Assembly: GCA_019637955.1 (NCBI GenBank)
Contig: JAHBUS010000004.1
Coordinates: 280,161 to 344,160, forward strand
Source of the DNA: Pseudobdellovibrionaceae bacterium
GTDB lineage: Bacteria > Bdellovibrionota > Bdellovibrionia > Bdellovibrionales > Bdellovibrionaceae
DNA length: 64,000 bases
Direction of reading: 5' to 3'
In this document: positions 8,614 through 17,803 of the stretch, piece by piece
Numbering within the stretch: position 1 is the first letter of the stretch
Layout of the letters: every line of letters starts with the position of its first letter
Notes under the pieces: model-generated
What the model saw: the letters and a program-made list of their open reading frames with translations, nothing else
Database searches by the model: none
What the model was told of the DNA's origin: nothing
Program-made: the position numbers and the translations under genes

Positions 8614-10425
8614 ATGACTGATGCCGCTCATGATCCCCAACACCTCGTTCAGGTTGTCACCCTTTTGACCGCCGCCGTTGTGGCGGTTCCTCTTTTTCGC
8701 AAGCTCGGGCTGGGCTCGGTGCTGGGCTATCTGTGTGCCGGACTGATCATTGGCCCTTTCGGCATCGGACTCTTTACGGGCTCGCAGGCCATTCTTCACG
8801 TGGCCGAGCTTGGTGTGGTGATGTTCTTGTTCGTCATCGGGCTCGAGATGAAGCCGTCTCACCTTTGGAGTCTTCGCAAAGAGATCTTCGGCTTGGGCGC
8901 CTTGCAGATTTTGGTCAGCGCCTTTGCGCTGACGGGCATCGGGATGCTCTTTGGGTTCTCGGTCCCGGTTTCGTTTATTTCGGGAATGGGCTTTGTCCTG
9001 ACATCGACCGCGATCGTCATGCAGCTTTTGGGCGAACGCGGCGACATCGGCTTGCCGCGCGGGCAGGCCATGGTTTCGATTCTTCTTTTCGAAGACCTCT
9101 TGATCGTTCCATTGCTGGCGATCGTGACGATTCTCTCTCCGGTCACGACAGGTCATAATGGGTTCAATTGGATCTCGGCCGCAACGGCCATCGGCGCGGT
9201 GGCGGCGGTCATCGCCGGAGGCATCTGGCTGCTCAATCCGCTGTTCAGAATCTTGGCCAATGCCCGGGCCCGCGAAGTCTTAACGGCCGCGGCTCTCTTG
9301 GTGGTGCTCGGCACGGCTTTGTTGATGCAGGCGAGCGGTCTTTCGATGGCAATGGGCGCGTTCTTAGCGGGCGTGCTGCTGGCGGAATCTTCGTTCCGTC
9401 ACCAGATTGAAGCCGACATCGAACCGTTCCGCGGGATTTTGCTCGGTCTTTTCTTTATTGGCGTCGGGATGTCTCTGGATCTGAAACTGGTCTCCTCAAA
9501 CTTGTCGCTCATCTTTGGCGGCGTCGTCGCCATGATGATTGGCAAAGCAGTCTGCATTTATTTTGTCGCCCGCCTCACCAAAACCAAGCACCACGATGCC
9601 CTGGACCGCGCCCTCATGATGGCCCAAGGTGGAGAATTCGCCTTCGTTCTTTTTGCCGCCGCCGCGCAGGCCGGCGTGATCTCGGGCGAAGTGAACGCCA
9701 ATATGACCGCGATCGTGGTGCTCTCGATGGTCTTCACCCCTCTCGTCAACGCCGCCGCCAAAAAAGTTCTGCCGGCCCCCAAAGCCTCCACCGATGGTCT
9801 CGAAGTCGCCACCAACCGCTCGGCCCGCGCGCTGATGATCGGCTTTGGCCGCTTCGGCCAAGTCGTGAGCCAGCTTTTACTCGCCCGCGATCTCGACGTG
9901 ACGATCATCGATTCGGACCCCGAGCGCATTCGCAACGCCCGCGAATTCGGTTTCAAAATTTACTACGGTGATGGTTCCCGTTTGGATGTCTTAAGGGCGT
10001 CCGGCGCCGAGCACGCCTGCTTGATCGCCGTTTGCGTTGACGACAAGAAAACGTCGTCTCATATCGTCGAGCTTCTGAAGAATGAGTTTCCCGAAGCCAA
10101 AGTCATCGTTCGGGCTTACGACCGCATTCACGCACGCGAGTTGGTCTTGAAAGGCGTCGACTACCAAATCCGCGAAACTTTTTATTCGGCCATGCGCTTT
10201 GGTGAGCAAGCGCTGCGAGAAATGGAGATCCCCGAAACCGAAATCGAATCGATCGTCGAAGACATCCGCGAGCGCGACAAACAGCGCTTCGAGCTCGAGA
10301 TCGCCGCCGGCACCACCGAAGCGGGCCGCTCGCTCATGCGCGGCAATATTCCCAAGCCTGCACCTTTGATTGAGCCGAAACGTGCAACGAAGATCCTGAA
10401 CCCCGAAAGCATTCAGAGCACGTGA
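8614..10425 (+). CDS. CPA2 monovalent cation:proton antiporter with RCK domain (KefB/KefC/YbaL type)
   Basis: 603 residues. The first ~385 residues form the Na+/H+ exchanger membrane domain with about 12-13 hydrophobic segments, including GSVLGYLCAGLIIGPFGIG, the FVIGLEMKP helix and GAFLAGVLLAESSFRHQIE. From about residue 400 a TrkA-N/RCK nucleotide-binding domain follows (ARALMIGFGRFGQVVSQLL, then TIIDSDPERI), the regulatory domain that gates K+ efflux in Kef systems. A charged C-terminal tail ends the protein. It probably exchanges K+ or Na+ for protons at the inner membrane under electrophile or pH stress. No KefF/KefG ancillary gene is adjacent. Confidence 0.93.
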   Translation: MTDAAHDPQHLVQVVTLLTAAVVAVPLFRKLGLGSVLGYLCAGLIIGPFGIGLFTGSQAILHVAELGVVMFLFVIGLEMKPSHLWSLRKEIFGLGALQILVSAFALTGIGMLFGFSVPVSFISGMGFVLTSTAIVMQLLGERGDIGLPRGQAMVSILLFEDLLIVPLLAIVTILSPVTTGHNGFNWISAATAIGAVAAVIAGGIWLLNPLFRILANARAREVLTAAALLVVLGTALLMQASGLSMAMGAFLAGVLLAESSFRHQIEADIEPFRGILLGLFFIGVGMSLDLKLVSSNLSLIFGGVVAMMIGKAVCIYFVARLTKTKHHDALDRALMMAQGGEFAFVLFAAAAQAGVISGEVNANMTAIVVLSMVFTPLVNAAAKKVLPAPKASTDGLEVATNRSARALMIGFGRFGQVVSQLLLARDLDVTIIDSDPERIRNAREFGFKIYYGDGSRLDVLRASGAEHACLIAVCVDDKKTSSHIVELLKNEFPEAKVIVRAYDRIHARELVLKGVDYQIRETFYSAMRFGEQALREMEIPETEIESIVEDIRERDKQRFELEIAAGTTEAGRSLMRGNIPKPAPLIEPKRATKILNPESIQST

Positions 10426-10435
10426 GCCTGACGGG

Positions 10436-12772
10436 TCAAAAGCCGTTGAGTTCAACAAGCTCTTTGAGTTCATCCCAGAAAATCGAATTGGGGTCATCGC
10501 TCGGCGAGACGAAATAAACGTTTTGCCGGGCGCGCGTGATCGCGACGTACATCAGCCGCCGCTCCTCCGCGAACGGATAGGTCTCGGCTTTGGACTTGAG
10601 CATCTCAAACACGAAGTGGTCTTCCATTTCGGACGGAAACTTGCGGCGCCCACCCTCCGGAAACACGATAAACACATGCTGGGCCTCCAGGCCTTTCGAG
10701 GCATGAATGGTCATCATCGAGATCGGCCGTGGGCACTTCAGACGCTTGAGAGGCTTGCGCGAGCGGTCCAGCTCAAACATATCTAAGAACTCGGAGGCGA
10801 TGATTGGTCCGTCCTCATTGTAGCGGTAGAGGATCAAGATCGACTCTTTTGCGGGGATCGTCTCGATCTTGGCACGAAGACCCGCCAAGGTCAGAAAGCC
10901 CACGTCCGAAGAATCAAAGCTCTCGCACCCCGAGCGCACGTCTTTTTGGATCTGGCTCTTGTTCTTGGATATGAACTGCTTTCCCAGCTCAACCACTTTG
11001 GGATGCGACCTGAAGTTGGCGTTGAGCGGCTGAAGGCTCACGCCTTGATAGCGATCGGCATAGTCCGAGAGGATCATCACATCACTGCCGTTAAAGCCAT
11101 AAATCGATTGCCAGTCATCACCAACGCTAAGGAACGAGGCCTGCGGGTTGTCGGCAAAGACTTGGTCCAAAAGCCGAAGTGCCAAATTGGACGTGTCCTG
11201 AAACTCGTCCACGATGATGTAATCATACGAGCGGCCCGTCCCCGCTTGGTACTTCTTGATGGCGTCGATGATCATGTCATTGAAGTCCATCTTGTTCTCT
11301 TGCTGCACAAGCCGGTTATAGTGCTCAAGAAACCGCTCAAAGACTTCAAGAAAAAGAAGGTACCGAGGATGGGGGTATCGATGCTTGATCTCACCGACCG
11401 TGAGACCCTAGAGCTTGAACATCTGGTAAAATTTGACAAAGACCCGGCCAAACTCACGAGAGATTTTCTGGTAGAGATCCAAACTCGACGAGTCCGCCTT
11501 GAGGTCGATCTTGTTTTTCTTGAAGACTTCGGTCAAATACTCCGCGGTCCCTTGCGCGTTTAAAAGGTAGCTGTAGGTCTCAACCAGCCGGGTCTTTTGC
11601 TTGGCGTGCAGTTCGCGCTTCCAGCGCATGCCGTCCATGTACTTCTGAGGATCTTTAAAGTACTTCGGCGGGCGTCCATCATTGGTGATCGCGAAATGCT
11701 CAAGATAAATGTCGTGATCGATGAGATAAAAGTCAGGCTCATATCCAGGGTCTGTCGGATAAGGCCGCTCATACTCATACTTAATGTCGTGCAGGTACAT
11801 GAAATCGGCGATGTAGCGCTCGTCGATACTTCGAACATACTCGCCCTTGAGGGTCCTCAGGCCTCGGCGGGCTTTCACCTCACCAAACCGGTCGGGCGTC
11901 TCGATCAGTTTGGCATTGAGCTTACGCAGATCTTCACGAAGCTCGTCGATGTTCTCGTAAAAGATCATCGGCTTCAGCGCCGTAAAGAATCGTTCATAAA
12001 AGTCGTAGAAGACTTTAAAGAGACGGTTGTCGCTCAAGGTTTGGACGAGGGCCTTCATGATGAAGCTCTCGAGCTCCTTTTGCCGGTCGTCAAAAAGCTT
12101 TCGATGCCGAGAACGTGCAACCTGCAGAGCAAACGAGTGAATCGTGCGGGCCTCAATGCCGGGAACCGTGACCGAGATCTTTTCGACCAAGTCCTGAGCC
12201 GACTTGCGCGAAAAGCTCAACAGCAAGATCCTCGAAGGGTCGATTTTCTTCTCGTGAACCAAATAGCGAACTTTGAAGTCGATCACACGGGTTTTGCCTG
12301 AGCCGGCCCCCGCCACGACGAGGTTTCGATCATCATCACTTAGAGCCGCGAAGGCCTGCTCCTCGGTCAAGAGCGGGCGTCCTTGCGCATCTTGAAAAAT
12401 CGCGCGGGCCCGTCTTTGCTCGCGCCGCATGTAATCTTGATTGAGTTGATGGCGTAAACTCGGCATTTCACGCGCGAAAGCCTCGATCTCTGCCAAAAGT
12501 TCGCGCTGCTGTCTTCGAACCGAAAGACTTTTGACCGCCTCGACCTGACCACGGATCTTTTCGAGTTTTTCGGCGAGCTTGGCGTAACGTGAGAACCGAA
12601 AGTACCTCGAGCTGTCTGACAGGAGCGCGCGGATGTCCAGATAATGCGTGCGCAGCTCACTCAGTAATGCCAGCAAGCGGACACGCGCGCGCAACTCCTT
12701 GGCGACCTGAATGCCCACAAGCAAAAGCACGGCAACAAAAACAAAGAGAGCCAGAGCCCAAACTAATTTCAT
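10436..12772 (-). pseudogene. UvrD/Rep-type helicase, HelD (helicase IV)-like, interrupted by one in-frame amber codon
   Basis: Two open parts lie in one frame: 11408-12772 and 10436-11407. They are separated only by a TAG (complement of 11408-11410); the 33 codons between it and the first later start codon (GTG at 11308) are open and continue the protein sense. The N part has a membrane-anchor-like segment (LVWALALFVFVAVLLLVG), a coiled region, Walker A AGAGSGKTRV near residue 150 and the SFSRKSAQDLVEKI motif. The C part has VDEFQDTSNLALRLLDQVF, VGDDWQSIYGFNGSD, FRSHPKV, MTIHASKGLEAQHVF and YVAITRARQNVYF. This order matches helicase IV, a 3'-5' DNA translocase in repair and recombination. 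Either a recent nonsense mutation, stop-codon readthrough or a sequence error. TAG is a normal stop elsewhere in the window. Confidence 0.85.
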
Positions 12773-12880
12773 TCGTGAGACACGTTACCGCGTTCGGAAA
12801 AGAGAGTCTAAGAAAAGTACGGTGGCGTCTCTTTTATAAAGTTTGTCCGTATATCGGCCGGACATATGTCTAAGACTGAA

Positions 12881-13195
12881 TTAACGGCAGAAGATCTGGT
12901 ACAAAGACTTCATCAGCTTAACCACCCGCTGATCCGCAATCTTGTAGTAGACCTGCTTGCCATCACGCCGGGCCTCCACGAGACCCTCCATCTTCATGGC
13001 TTTTAAGAACTGCGAGACCGACGATTGCGAAGCGCCGCAGGCCTGCTCAAGATCACCCACTGACAATTCACCCTCCGCCAAAGCACACAGAATCAGCAGC
13101 CGTGGAGGGTGCGAGAGATGTTTTAATAAAGAGGCCACGCCCTCGCTCTTCTGTCTCAAATCGGAAAGGGCCTGGCCCTGAACTTGACTTTTCAT
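12881..13195 (-). CDS. bigR: ArsR-family persulfide-sensing repressor, BigR/SqrR/YgaV-like
   Basis: 104 residues, a winged helix with VASLLKHLSHPPRLLILCAL, the recognition region QSSVSQFLKAMKMEGLVEAR and wing RRDGKQVYYKI. Cysteines are at positions 37, 53 and 103. C37 and C103 match in position the conserved cysteine pair of BigR/SqrR proteins, which forms a disulfide or polysulfide bridge when sulfane sulfur accumulates and releases the DNA. It is divergent from a rhodanese - sulfur transporter - persulfide dioxygenase operon, the known context of BigR, and an AT-rich palindrome lies between them. Confidence 0.9.
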   Translation of the reverse strand: MKSQVQGQALSDLRQKSEGVASLLKHLSHPPRLLILCALAEGELSVGDLEQACGASQSSVSQFLKAMKMEGLVEARRDGKQVYYKIADQRVVKLMKSLYQIFCR

Positions 13196-13200
13196 ATTAA

Positions 13201-13222
13201 TATATTATTATATCATAATATA
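13201..13222. promoter_or_regulatory. AT-rich palindrome in the bigR/rhodanese divergent promoter region
   Basis: Arms TATATTAT (13201-13208) and ATAATATA (13215-13222) are a perfect inverted repeat around TATATC. It lies five bases from the regulator's start and 25 bp before the rhodanese gene, overlapping any -10 element of both directions. AT-rich palindromes are the known targets of BigR-type repressors, so this is the probable operator. Confidence 0.7.
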
Positions 13223-13247
13223 AAGATCAAGCCCGAAAGGAGAAAAG

Positions 13248-13610
13248 ATGTCCGAAAAACCCTTGTTCACCGTTCAAATCAACGAGGGCGTCCCCGAGAT
13301 CACGCCCGAACAGCTTTTTTCTCATCTCGGGCAGGTCACCTTGATTGATGTTCGAAGGCCTGATGAGTACAGCGGGGAGCTTTCGCACATCCAAGGCGCA
13401 CGCCTCGTCACTCTCGGTCCTGATCTGGACACCTTTCTTGATCTGCATGACAAAAATGACCACGTGGTCTTTATCTGCCGCAGCGGCGCTCGCTCGGGAC
13501 GCGCCACGGTGGCCAGCCGTGAGCGGGGTTACACCAACACCTTCAATCTTCAAGGTGGCATGCTTCTCTGGAACCAAAAGCAACTCCCGACGGCGGGAGG
13601 CCGGTCATGA
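13248..13610 (+). CDS. Rhodanese-like sulfurtransferase
   Basis: 120 residues, one rhodanese domain: TLIDVRRPDEYSGELSHIQGA, then the active-site loop VVFICRSGARSGRAT with the persulfide-carrying Cys77, and the C-terminal NLQGGMLLWNQKQLP. It moves sulfane sulfur between thiols such as glutathione persulfide and acceptors. GGAG lies six bases before the ATG. First gene of the sulfide-detoxification operon facing the BigR-like repressor; it overlaps the next gene by four bases (ATGA). Confidence 0.93.
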   Translation: MSEKPLFTVQINEGVPEITPEQLFSHLGQVTLIDVRRPDEYSGELSHIQGARLVTLGPDLDTFLDLHDKNDHVVFICRSGARSGRATVASRERGYTNTFNLQGGMLLWNQKQLPTAGGRS

Positions 13611-14032
13611 ATTCAGTGGCAACTCCCCTTCTCGGCGGCGCTCTGATTGGCCTGGCCGTCACGTTGATGCTTTTGTTTAACGGCCGCGTCACCGGGATCA
13701 GCGGGATTCTTTACTCTTCACTGAGCCGCCCCACTCAGGAGGGCCTGTGGCGCTGGCTCTTTCTGGCCGGACTGCTGGCTGGAGGAGCGTCGGTGCAGAT
13801 CTTGCGCCCCGAGCTTTTGATCAATCTTTCAGATCGAAACATGACGGCCATCATATTGGCCGGTCTGCTCGTGGGTTATGGAACAGTCATGGGAAGCGGA
13901 TGCACAAGTGGTCATGGAATCTGCGGTCTGAGCCGCCTGTCGGTGAGGTCTTTGGCTGCAACCGTCACCTTTATGCTCTTTGGATTTATCGCCGCACAAG
14001 TTTTCGTTTATCTGATCGGAGCATTCGCATGA
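13607..14032 (+). CDS. YeeE/YedE-type sulfur transport half-protein (PmpA-like)
   Basis: 141 residues with about four membrane segments. The motif GSGCTSGHGICGLSRLSVRS contains the conserved cysteines of the YeeE/YedE (TsuA, PmpA) family, which passes thiosulfate or other sulfur compounds across the inner membrane by relaying them between cysteines. Full-length TsuA has two such halves in one chain; here they are two genes, this one and the next, as in the PmpA/PmpB arrangement found in BigR operons. ATGA overlaps on both sides show translational coupling. Confidence 0.88.
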   Translation: MNSVATPLLGGALIGLAVTLMLLFNGRVTGISGILYSSLSRPTQEGLWRWLFLAGLLAGGASVQILRPELLINLSDRNMTAIILAGLLVGYGTVMGSGCTSGHGICGLSRLSVRSLAATVTFMLFGFIAAQVFVYLIGAFA

Positions 14033-14469
14033 AGTACCGACGTTACCAGAATCTGACGGCCTTGATTGTGGGCTTGCTCTTTGCCGCGGGCCTTGCGGTC
14101 TCGGGCATGACTCAGCCGCAAAAAATCATCAACTTTCTAACGCTGGGACCTGACTGGGACCCTTCACTTTTGTTCGTGATGATTGGGGCTTTGGGTGTTC
14201 ATCTCGTGACGTATCCGCTCATCCGTCGAAGGCGCTCACCCCTGCTGGATACCATGTGGCACGTGCCGACCCGCCAAGACTTGAGCCCTCGCCTCATTGG
14301 GGGTTCGGCCCTGTTCGGGTTGGGCTGGGGCCTGGCGGGTTATTGCCCGGGACCGGCCGTGACCTCGCTCGCCTCGGGCGATTTGCGAGCGTTGGCTTTT
14401 GTCTTCGCGATGGTGACCGGCATGCTGCTGTTCAAAAAAACCGAGCCTTTGATGAAGTTGAAGGGCTGA
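14029..14469 (+). CDS. DUF6691/YeeE-YedE half-protein (PmpB-like)
   Basis: 146 residues with about four membrane segments and the motif GLGWGLAGYCPGPAVTSLAS, the second cysteine-bearing half of YeeE/YedE-type sulfur channels. An early membrane helix carries GLAVSGMTQPQKIINFL, a signature of the PmpB branch. It most likely pairs with the preceding gene product to make a two-chain sulfur transporter. The start lies inside the preceding stop (ATGA); the frame is open further upstream but that would duplicate the previous gene's region. Confidence 0.88.
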   Translation: MKYRRYQNLTALIVGLLFAAGLAVSGMTQPQKIINFLTLGPDWDPSLLFVMIGALGVHLVTYPLIRRRRSPLLDTMWHVPTRQDLSPRLIGGSALFGLGWGLAGYCPGPAVTSLASGDLRALAFVFAMVTGMLLFKKTEPLMKLKG

Positions 14470-14470
14470 T

Positions 14471-15271
14471 ATGAGCTTGTTGGGATTTGCCGCGAGTTTT
14501 TTGATGGGCATCATCCTCGGCCTGGTGGGCGGAGGGGGCTCGATCTTAACGGTCCCGATCTTGGTGTACCTCTTTGCGCTCGCGCCGAGTGTCGCAACGG
14601 GGCATTCACTCTTTGTCGTTGGCTTGACGGCCCTGGTCGGTGCCGCGCTGGCTTTGCGACGAGGGCAAATCGACTTGGCCGCGAGCCTGGCCTTTGTCTT
14701 TCCGAGTGTTCTTGGGGTGAACATTTCGCGCGGCCTCATCGTCCCGAGTTTGCCCCCCGTGATTGCTCAGATCGGCACCTTTGTCGTCACCAAAGAAATT
14801 TTGATCATGCTGGTCTTCTCCGTGATGATGATCGCGGCCTCGACTTCGATGATCCGGCGCCGCGCGCACGCGTCGGCACTTCGGGTTTCGGCCTTGGTGC
14901 GCATGCTGATGATGGCTTTCTTGGGTCTGATCGTCGGGTTGATCGCCGGATTCGTTGGCGCGGGCGGCGGTTTCTTGATTATCCCCGCGCTCGTCTTCGT
15001 GGCTGGTCTCTCGATGCGATTGGCGGTCGGAAGCTCACTCATGGTCATCGCGATTCAATCGCTCTTTGGATTTGCCAATGATGTCTCCCGCGGCGCCCGG
15101 ATCGATTGGACTCTCTTGCTGACGGTCGCGTCCTTCGCGGTCGTGGGCATTCTGGCGGGGTCCGCCTCTTCGGCGCAAATCAATGAACAAAAACTCAAAA
15201 CGGGCTTTGGCTGGTTCGTGCTGGTGATCGGCCTCACGATTTTGGCCGAACAGATTTACCACGCCATTTAG
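14471..15271 (+). CDS. TauE/SafE (TSUP) family sulfite/organosulfur exporter
   Basis: 266 residues, about eight hydrophobic segments in two inverted repeats, each opening with a glycine-rich motif: MGIILGLVGGGGSILTVPIL and LIVGLIAGFVGAGGGFLIIP. This is the TSUP signature. In sulfide-oxidation operons such proteins export sulfite, the product of persulfide dioxygenase. It begins one base after the stop of the preceding gene and precedes the dioxygenase by 16 bp. Confidence 0.92.
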   Translation: MSLLGFAASFLMGIILGLVGGGGSILTVPILVYLFALAPSVATGHSLFVVGLTALVGAALALRRGQIDLAASLAFVFPSVLGVNISRGLIVPSLPPVIAQIGTFVVTKEILIMLVFSVMMIAASTSMIRRRAHASALRVSALVRMLMMAFLGLIVGLIAGFVGAGGGFLIIPALVFVAGLSMRLAVGSSLMVIAIQSLFGFANDVSRGARIDWTLLLTVASFAVVGILAGSASSAQINEQKLKTGFGWFVLVIGLTILAEQIYHAI

Positions 15272-15287
15272 CTCAAAGGAGAATCGT

Positions 15288-16145
15288 ATGGTTCAAATTC
15301 AAGAGTTCTTCGATAAAAATACGTGGACGCTGACCTATGTCGTCTGGGACGACGCCAGCAAAGACGCTCTCGTCATTGATCCTGTCATGGATTACGATCA
15401 GGCCGCGTCCAAAACTAGCGAGGAGTCCGCCCAGGCGGTGACTGATTTCTTGCGCGGACACAACCTGAAGCTTCATCTGATTCTCGAAACGCACGCCCAT
15501 GCCGATCATTTGAGCGGATCTCAGATCATCAAGCGCGCGTTTCCAAGCGCGATGATCGCCATAGGCGAAAAGATCACGAAGGTTCAGGAGGTCTTCAAAG
15601 GAGTCTTTGGACTCCCCGATGACTTTAAAACGGACGGCTCTCAGTTTGATCGGCTGCTCAAAGATGGCGAGGAGTTCCGAGCAGGTTCGCTAAAAGTCAA
15701 AACGATCTTCACGCCCGGTCACACGCCGGCGTGCGCCTCCTACTTGATCGACGGAAACGTGTTCGTGGGCGATGCTTTGTTCATGCCCGACTACGGCACG
15801 GGCCGCTGCGACTTTCCTGAAGGCAGCGCGAAGGACCTTTACCAATCGATCCATGGCCGTCTTTACGAGCTTCCCGAAGACACCAAGGTCTACACGGGCC
15901 ATGATTACATGCCGAACGGCCGCCCGCTGAAATACATGGCGACCATCGCCGAAGAAAAACGCGAGAACATCCAGCTCAAGGCCCAAACCACCTTGGACGA
16001 GTTCTTGAAGTTTCGCACCGAGCGCGACCGCACGCTCGCGGCGCCGAAACTCTTGCTTCCCTCTATCCAGGTGAACATTGATGCAGGCCACCTGCCGGCG
16101 CCCGATCAAGCCGGCAAAAGATACCTGCGCATCCCCATTCGTTAA
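15288..16145 (+). CDS. blh: Persulfide dioxygenase-like metallo-beta-lactamase fold hydrolase (ETHE1/Blh type)
   Basis: 285 residues. The metal motif THAHADHLSG gives H69, H71, D73 and H74; further ligands are in FTPGHTPACASYLIDG and VYTGHDY. The GTGRCDFPEGSAKDLYQSI segment is diagnostic for the ETHE1/Blh persulfide dioxygenases, which oxidise glutathione persulfide to sulfite and glutathione with a mononuclear iron. In BigR operons this gene is called blh. GGAG lies just before the ATG. Cytoplasmic. Confidence 0.93.
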   Translation: MVQIQEFFDKNTWTLTYVVWDDASKDALVIDPVMDYDQAASKTSEESAQAVTDFLRGHNLKLHLILETHAHADHLSGSQIIKRAFPSAMIAIGEKITKVQEVFKGVFGLPDDFKTDGSQFDRLLKDGEEFRAGSLKVKTIFTPGHTPACASYLIDGNVFVGDALFMPDYGTGRCDFPEGSAKDLYQSIHGRLYELPEDTKVYTGHDYMPNGRPLKYMATIAEEKRENIQLKAQTTLDEFLKFRTERDRTLAAPKLLLPSIQVNIDAGHLPAPDQAGKRYLRIPIR

Positions 16146-16168
16146 CCAACCAACAAAAGGAGTCATCA

Positions 16169-16363
16169 ATGAAAGCAAATGAAGGAAAATGGGACCGCAT
16201 CGCGCGCGTGATCGTGGGCTTGGGCCTGCTCTCACTCACCGTACTGGGACCTCAGACACTCTGGGGATTGGTGGGACTTGTCCCGCTCATCACCGGAATC
16301 GTGGGGTTTTGCCCGCTCTATAAAGTCTTTGGCCTCAGCACGTGTCCCCTCTCGTCACGCTGA
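16169..16363 (+). CDS. DUF2892 / YgaP-transmembrane-like protein
   Basis: 64 residues with two short membrane helices (IARVIVGLGLLSLTVLGP and GLVGLVPLITGIVGF) followed by the signature CPLYKVFGLSTCP. The same module is the C-terminal membrane part of the rhodanese YgaP and occurs alone in sulfur operons. It may pass sulfane sulfur or sulfide at the membrane through its two cysteines; this role is inferred. AAGGAG precedes the ATG. Last gene of the sulfide operon, converging with sbtB. Confidence 0.9.
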   Translation: MKANEGKWDRIARVIVGLGLLSLTVLGPQTLWGLVGLVPLITGIVGFCPLYKVFGLSTCPLSSR

Positions 16364-16379
16364 GAGCCACTCTTGCCGG

Positions 16380-16724
16380 CTATTTCTTGGGCCCGTGCGC
16401 CGATCTGCCCGGGGGCGCGGGCTTGCTAAATTTTTCGGGACGCAAGATTTCGATGTCTTGAGAATAGGTGATGACCGAAAAATGATCGAAGTACTTCTCG
16501 GCGATGTGCTCCATGATTTTCAGCGCGATTTTCGATTCGACAACACATTCAATCTTTACTTTATTGCCGGGCACCTCTCCGGTGTTGAGATTTCGATCTC
16601 CCTCACCCGAAACCTCGGTGCTCGTCACGCCTGAGGATCCGAGAACCCGAATCTCGGCTTTGATTTGCTTGGCCAAGATCGGCTCGGCGATGATCGTCAC
16701 CAGCTTAAACTTTTGAATCGTCAT
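16380..16724 (-). CDS. sbtB: PII-like regulator SbtB
   Basis: 114 residues with a PII-type ferredoxin-like fold: KFKLVTIIAEPILAKQIKAE, the T-loop-like GVTSTEVSGEGDRN, strand KVKIECVVESKIALKIMEHI and YFDHFSVITYSQDIEILRP. In cyanobacteria SbtB trimers bind adenyl nucleotides including cAMP and gate SbtA. It lies directly behind sbtA and its ATG shares one base with the sbtA stop (TGATG), so the two are made together. The C-terminal tail (PAPPGRSAHGPKK) is flexible and lacks the CGPxGC redox loop of some cyanobacterial SbtB. Confidence 0.88.
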   Translation of the reverse strand: MTIQKFKLVTIIAEPILAKQIKAEIRVLGSSGVTSTEVSGEGDRNLNTGEVPGNKVKIECVVESKIALKIMEHIAEKYFDHFSVITYSQDIEILRPEKFSKPAPPGRSAHGPKK

Positions 16725-17719
16725 CACAACCCTCCCGCCAGTCCACTGGCGATCGCGTAGTAAAGTGGAATCCCGGCCAATAAGTTAAACGGAAACGTCA
16801 CGACAAGCGAGGCGGTCAAAGAATAAGCCGGATTGGCCTCGGGCAGCGTCATGCGCACGGCGGGCGGGGCCGCGATGTAGGAGGCACTGGCCGCCATAGC
16901 ACCCAGCACGCAGGCGCCCCCCACCGAAAGACCCGCCCATTCGCCCAAGAGGACCCCCAAAGTTCCGTGCAGGATCGGAATGAGGATCCCCAACGTCACG
17001 ATGCGGCCACCCGTGCGCTTGAGATCTTTGAGGCGCTCACCCGCGACGAGGCCCATTTCAAGAAGAAACAAAACCAAGGCCCCTTTGAATCCGCTCTCAA
17101 AAAACGGCTTGATGGGTTCGTAATTCTTCTCTCCAATCAAAAAGCCGATCACCAGCCCACCCACGAGCAAGAGCAGGGACCGCGATGTCAGAATCTCGTG
17201 CAGCACGGAGGGTGAGCTCCCTTGACCGGCGGTGCCGGCCTTGCTTCGAACCCGGTGAAGGGCTCCGATGCCAAGCGCGACGTGAATTCCCGGACTCTCC
17301 AGCAAGGTGAGTAGTGTCGGCAGAAAGCCTTCAATTTGACCACCCGCGGAGGCCACGAACTGAGTGGCGGCGATGAACGTCACGGCCGAGACAGAGCCGT
17401 AGTGAGCAGCGATGCCTGCCGCATCGATCGGATTGAACTGACCCAGCTTTCGAAACGCCAGGTAGGCCGTCACGGGCGTTAGAACCCCTAAGAATAAAGT
17501 GACGAGCGCGGGCCAGGCGATCTCTTGAAACGTGGTTAAGGAGAGTTCGACCCCGCCCTTTAAGCCGAGCGCCAAAAGCAGGTAGATCGAAAGACTCGTG
17601 TAAAGATCTTTCGGAAGGGACAGCTCACTGCGGATCACCTTCGCAAAAATCCCGAGCACGAATGCCAGGACCAGGGGCGAGAGCAGATTCATTTTGAACA
17701 ATTCGTAAGGAGTCATCAT
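16724..17719 (-). CDS. sbtA: Sodium-dependent bicarbonate transporter SbtA
   Basis: 331 residues, about ten membrane helices in two inverted halves. The signature PIDAAGIAAHYGSVSAVTF in the first half and AMAASASYIAAPPAVRMTLP in the second are the substrate and Na+ binding elements of SbtA. It imports bicarbonate with Na+ across the inner membrane. Coupled by TGATG to sbtB and divergent from a LysR regulator 84 bp away. There is no obvious Shine-Dalgarno site before the ATG at 17719; the ATG at 17716 is an alternative. Unusual outside autotrophs, where it would supply carboxylases. Confidence 0.9.
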   Translation of the reverse strand: MMTPYELFKMNLLSPLVLAFVLGIFAKVIRSELSLPKDLYTSLSIYLLLALGLKGGVELSLTTFQEIAWPALVTLFLGVLTPVTAYLAFRKLGQFNPIDAAGIAAHYGSVSAVTFIAATQFVASAGGQIEGFLPTLLTLLESPGIHVALGIGALHRVRSKAGTAGQGSSPSVLHEILTSRSLLLLVGGLVIGFLIGEKNYEPIKPFFESGFKGALVLFLLEMGLVAGERLKDLKRTGGRIVTLGILIPILHGTLGVLLGEWAGLSVGGACVLGAMAASASYIAAPPAVRMTLPEANPAYSLTASLVVTFPFNLLAGIPLYYAIASGLAGGL

Positions 17720-17803
17720 GGGGCGAGTATGGACCGACTTTGCTCTTAATATAAAATAGATAAAATATTCGTTTTTCGCCTATTTAATGTATAACCTAAA
17801 CCT

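Noticed and set aside
8521..9156. 211-codon minus-strand frame opposite the KefB-type gene
   Set aside because: Highly charged, repetitive shadow sequence; the opposite strand encodes clear membrane helices.
11408..11410. TAG in the helicase gene as a recoded pyrrolysine or other amino acid
   Set aside because: TAG is a normal stop elsewhere in the window (e.g. cytochrome b561 gene) and no pyl genes are visible; a nonsense mutation or error is simpler.
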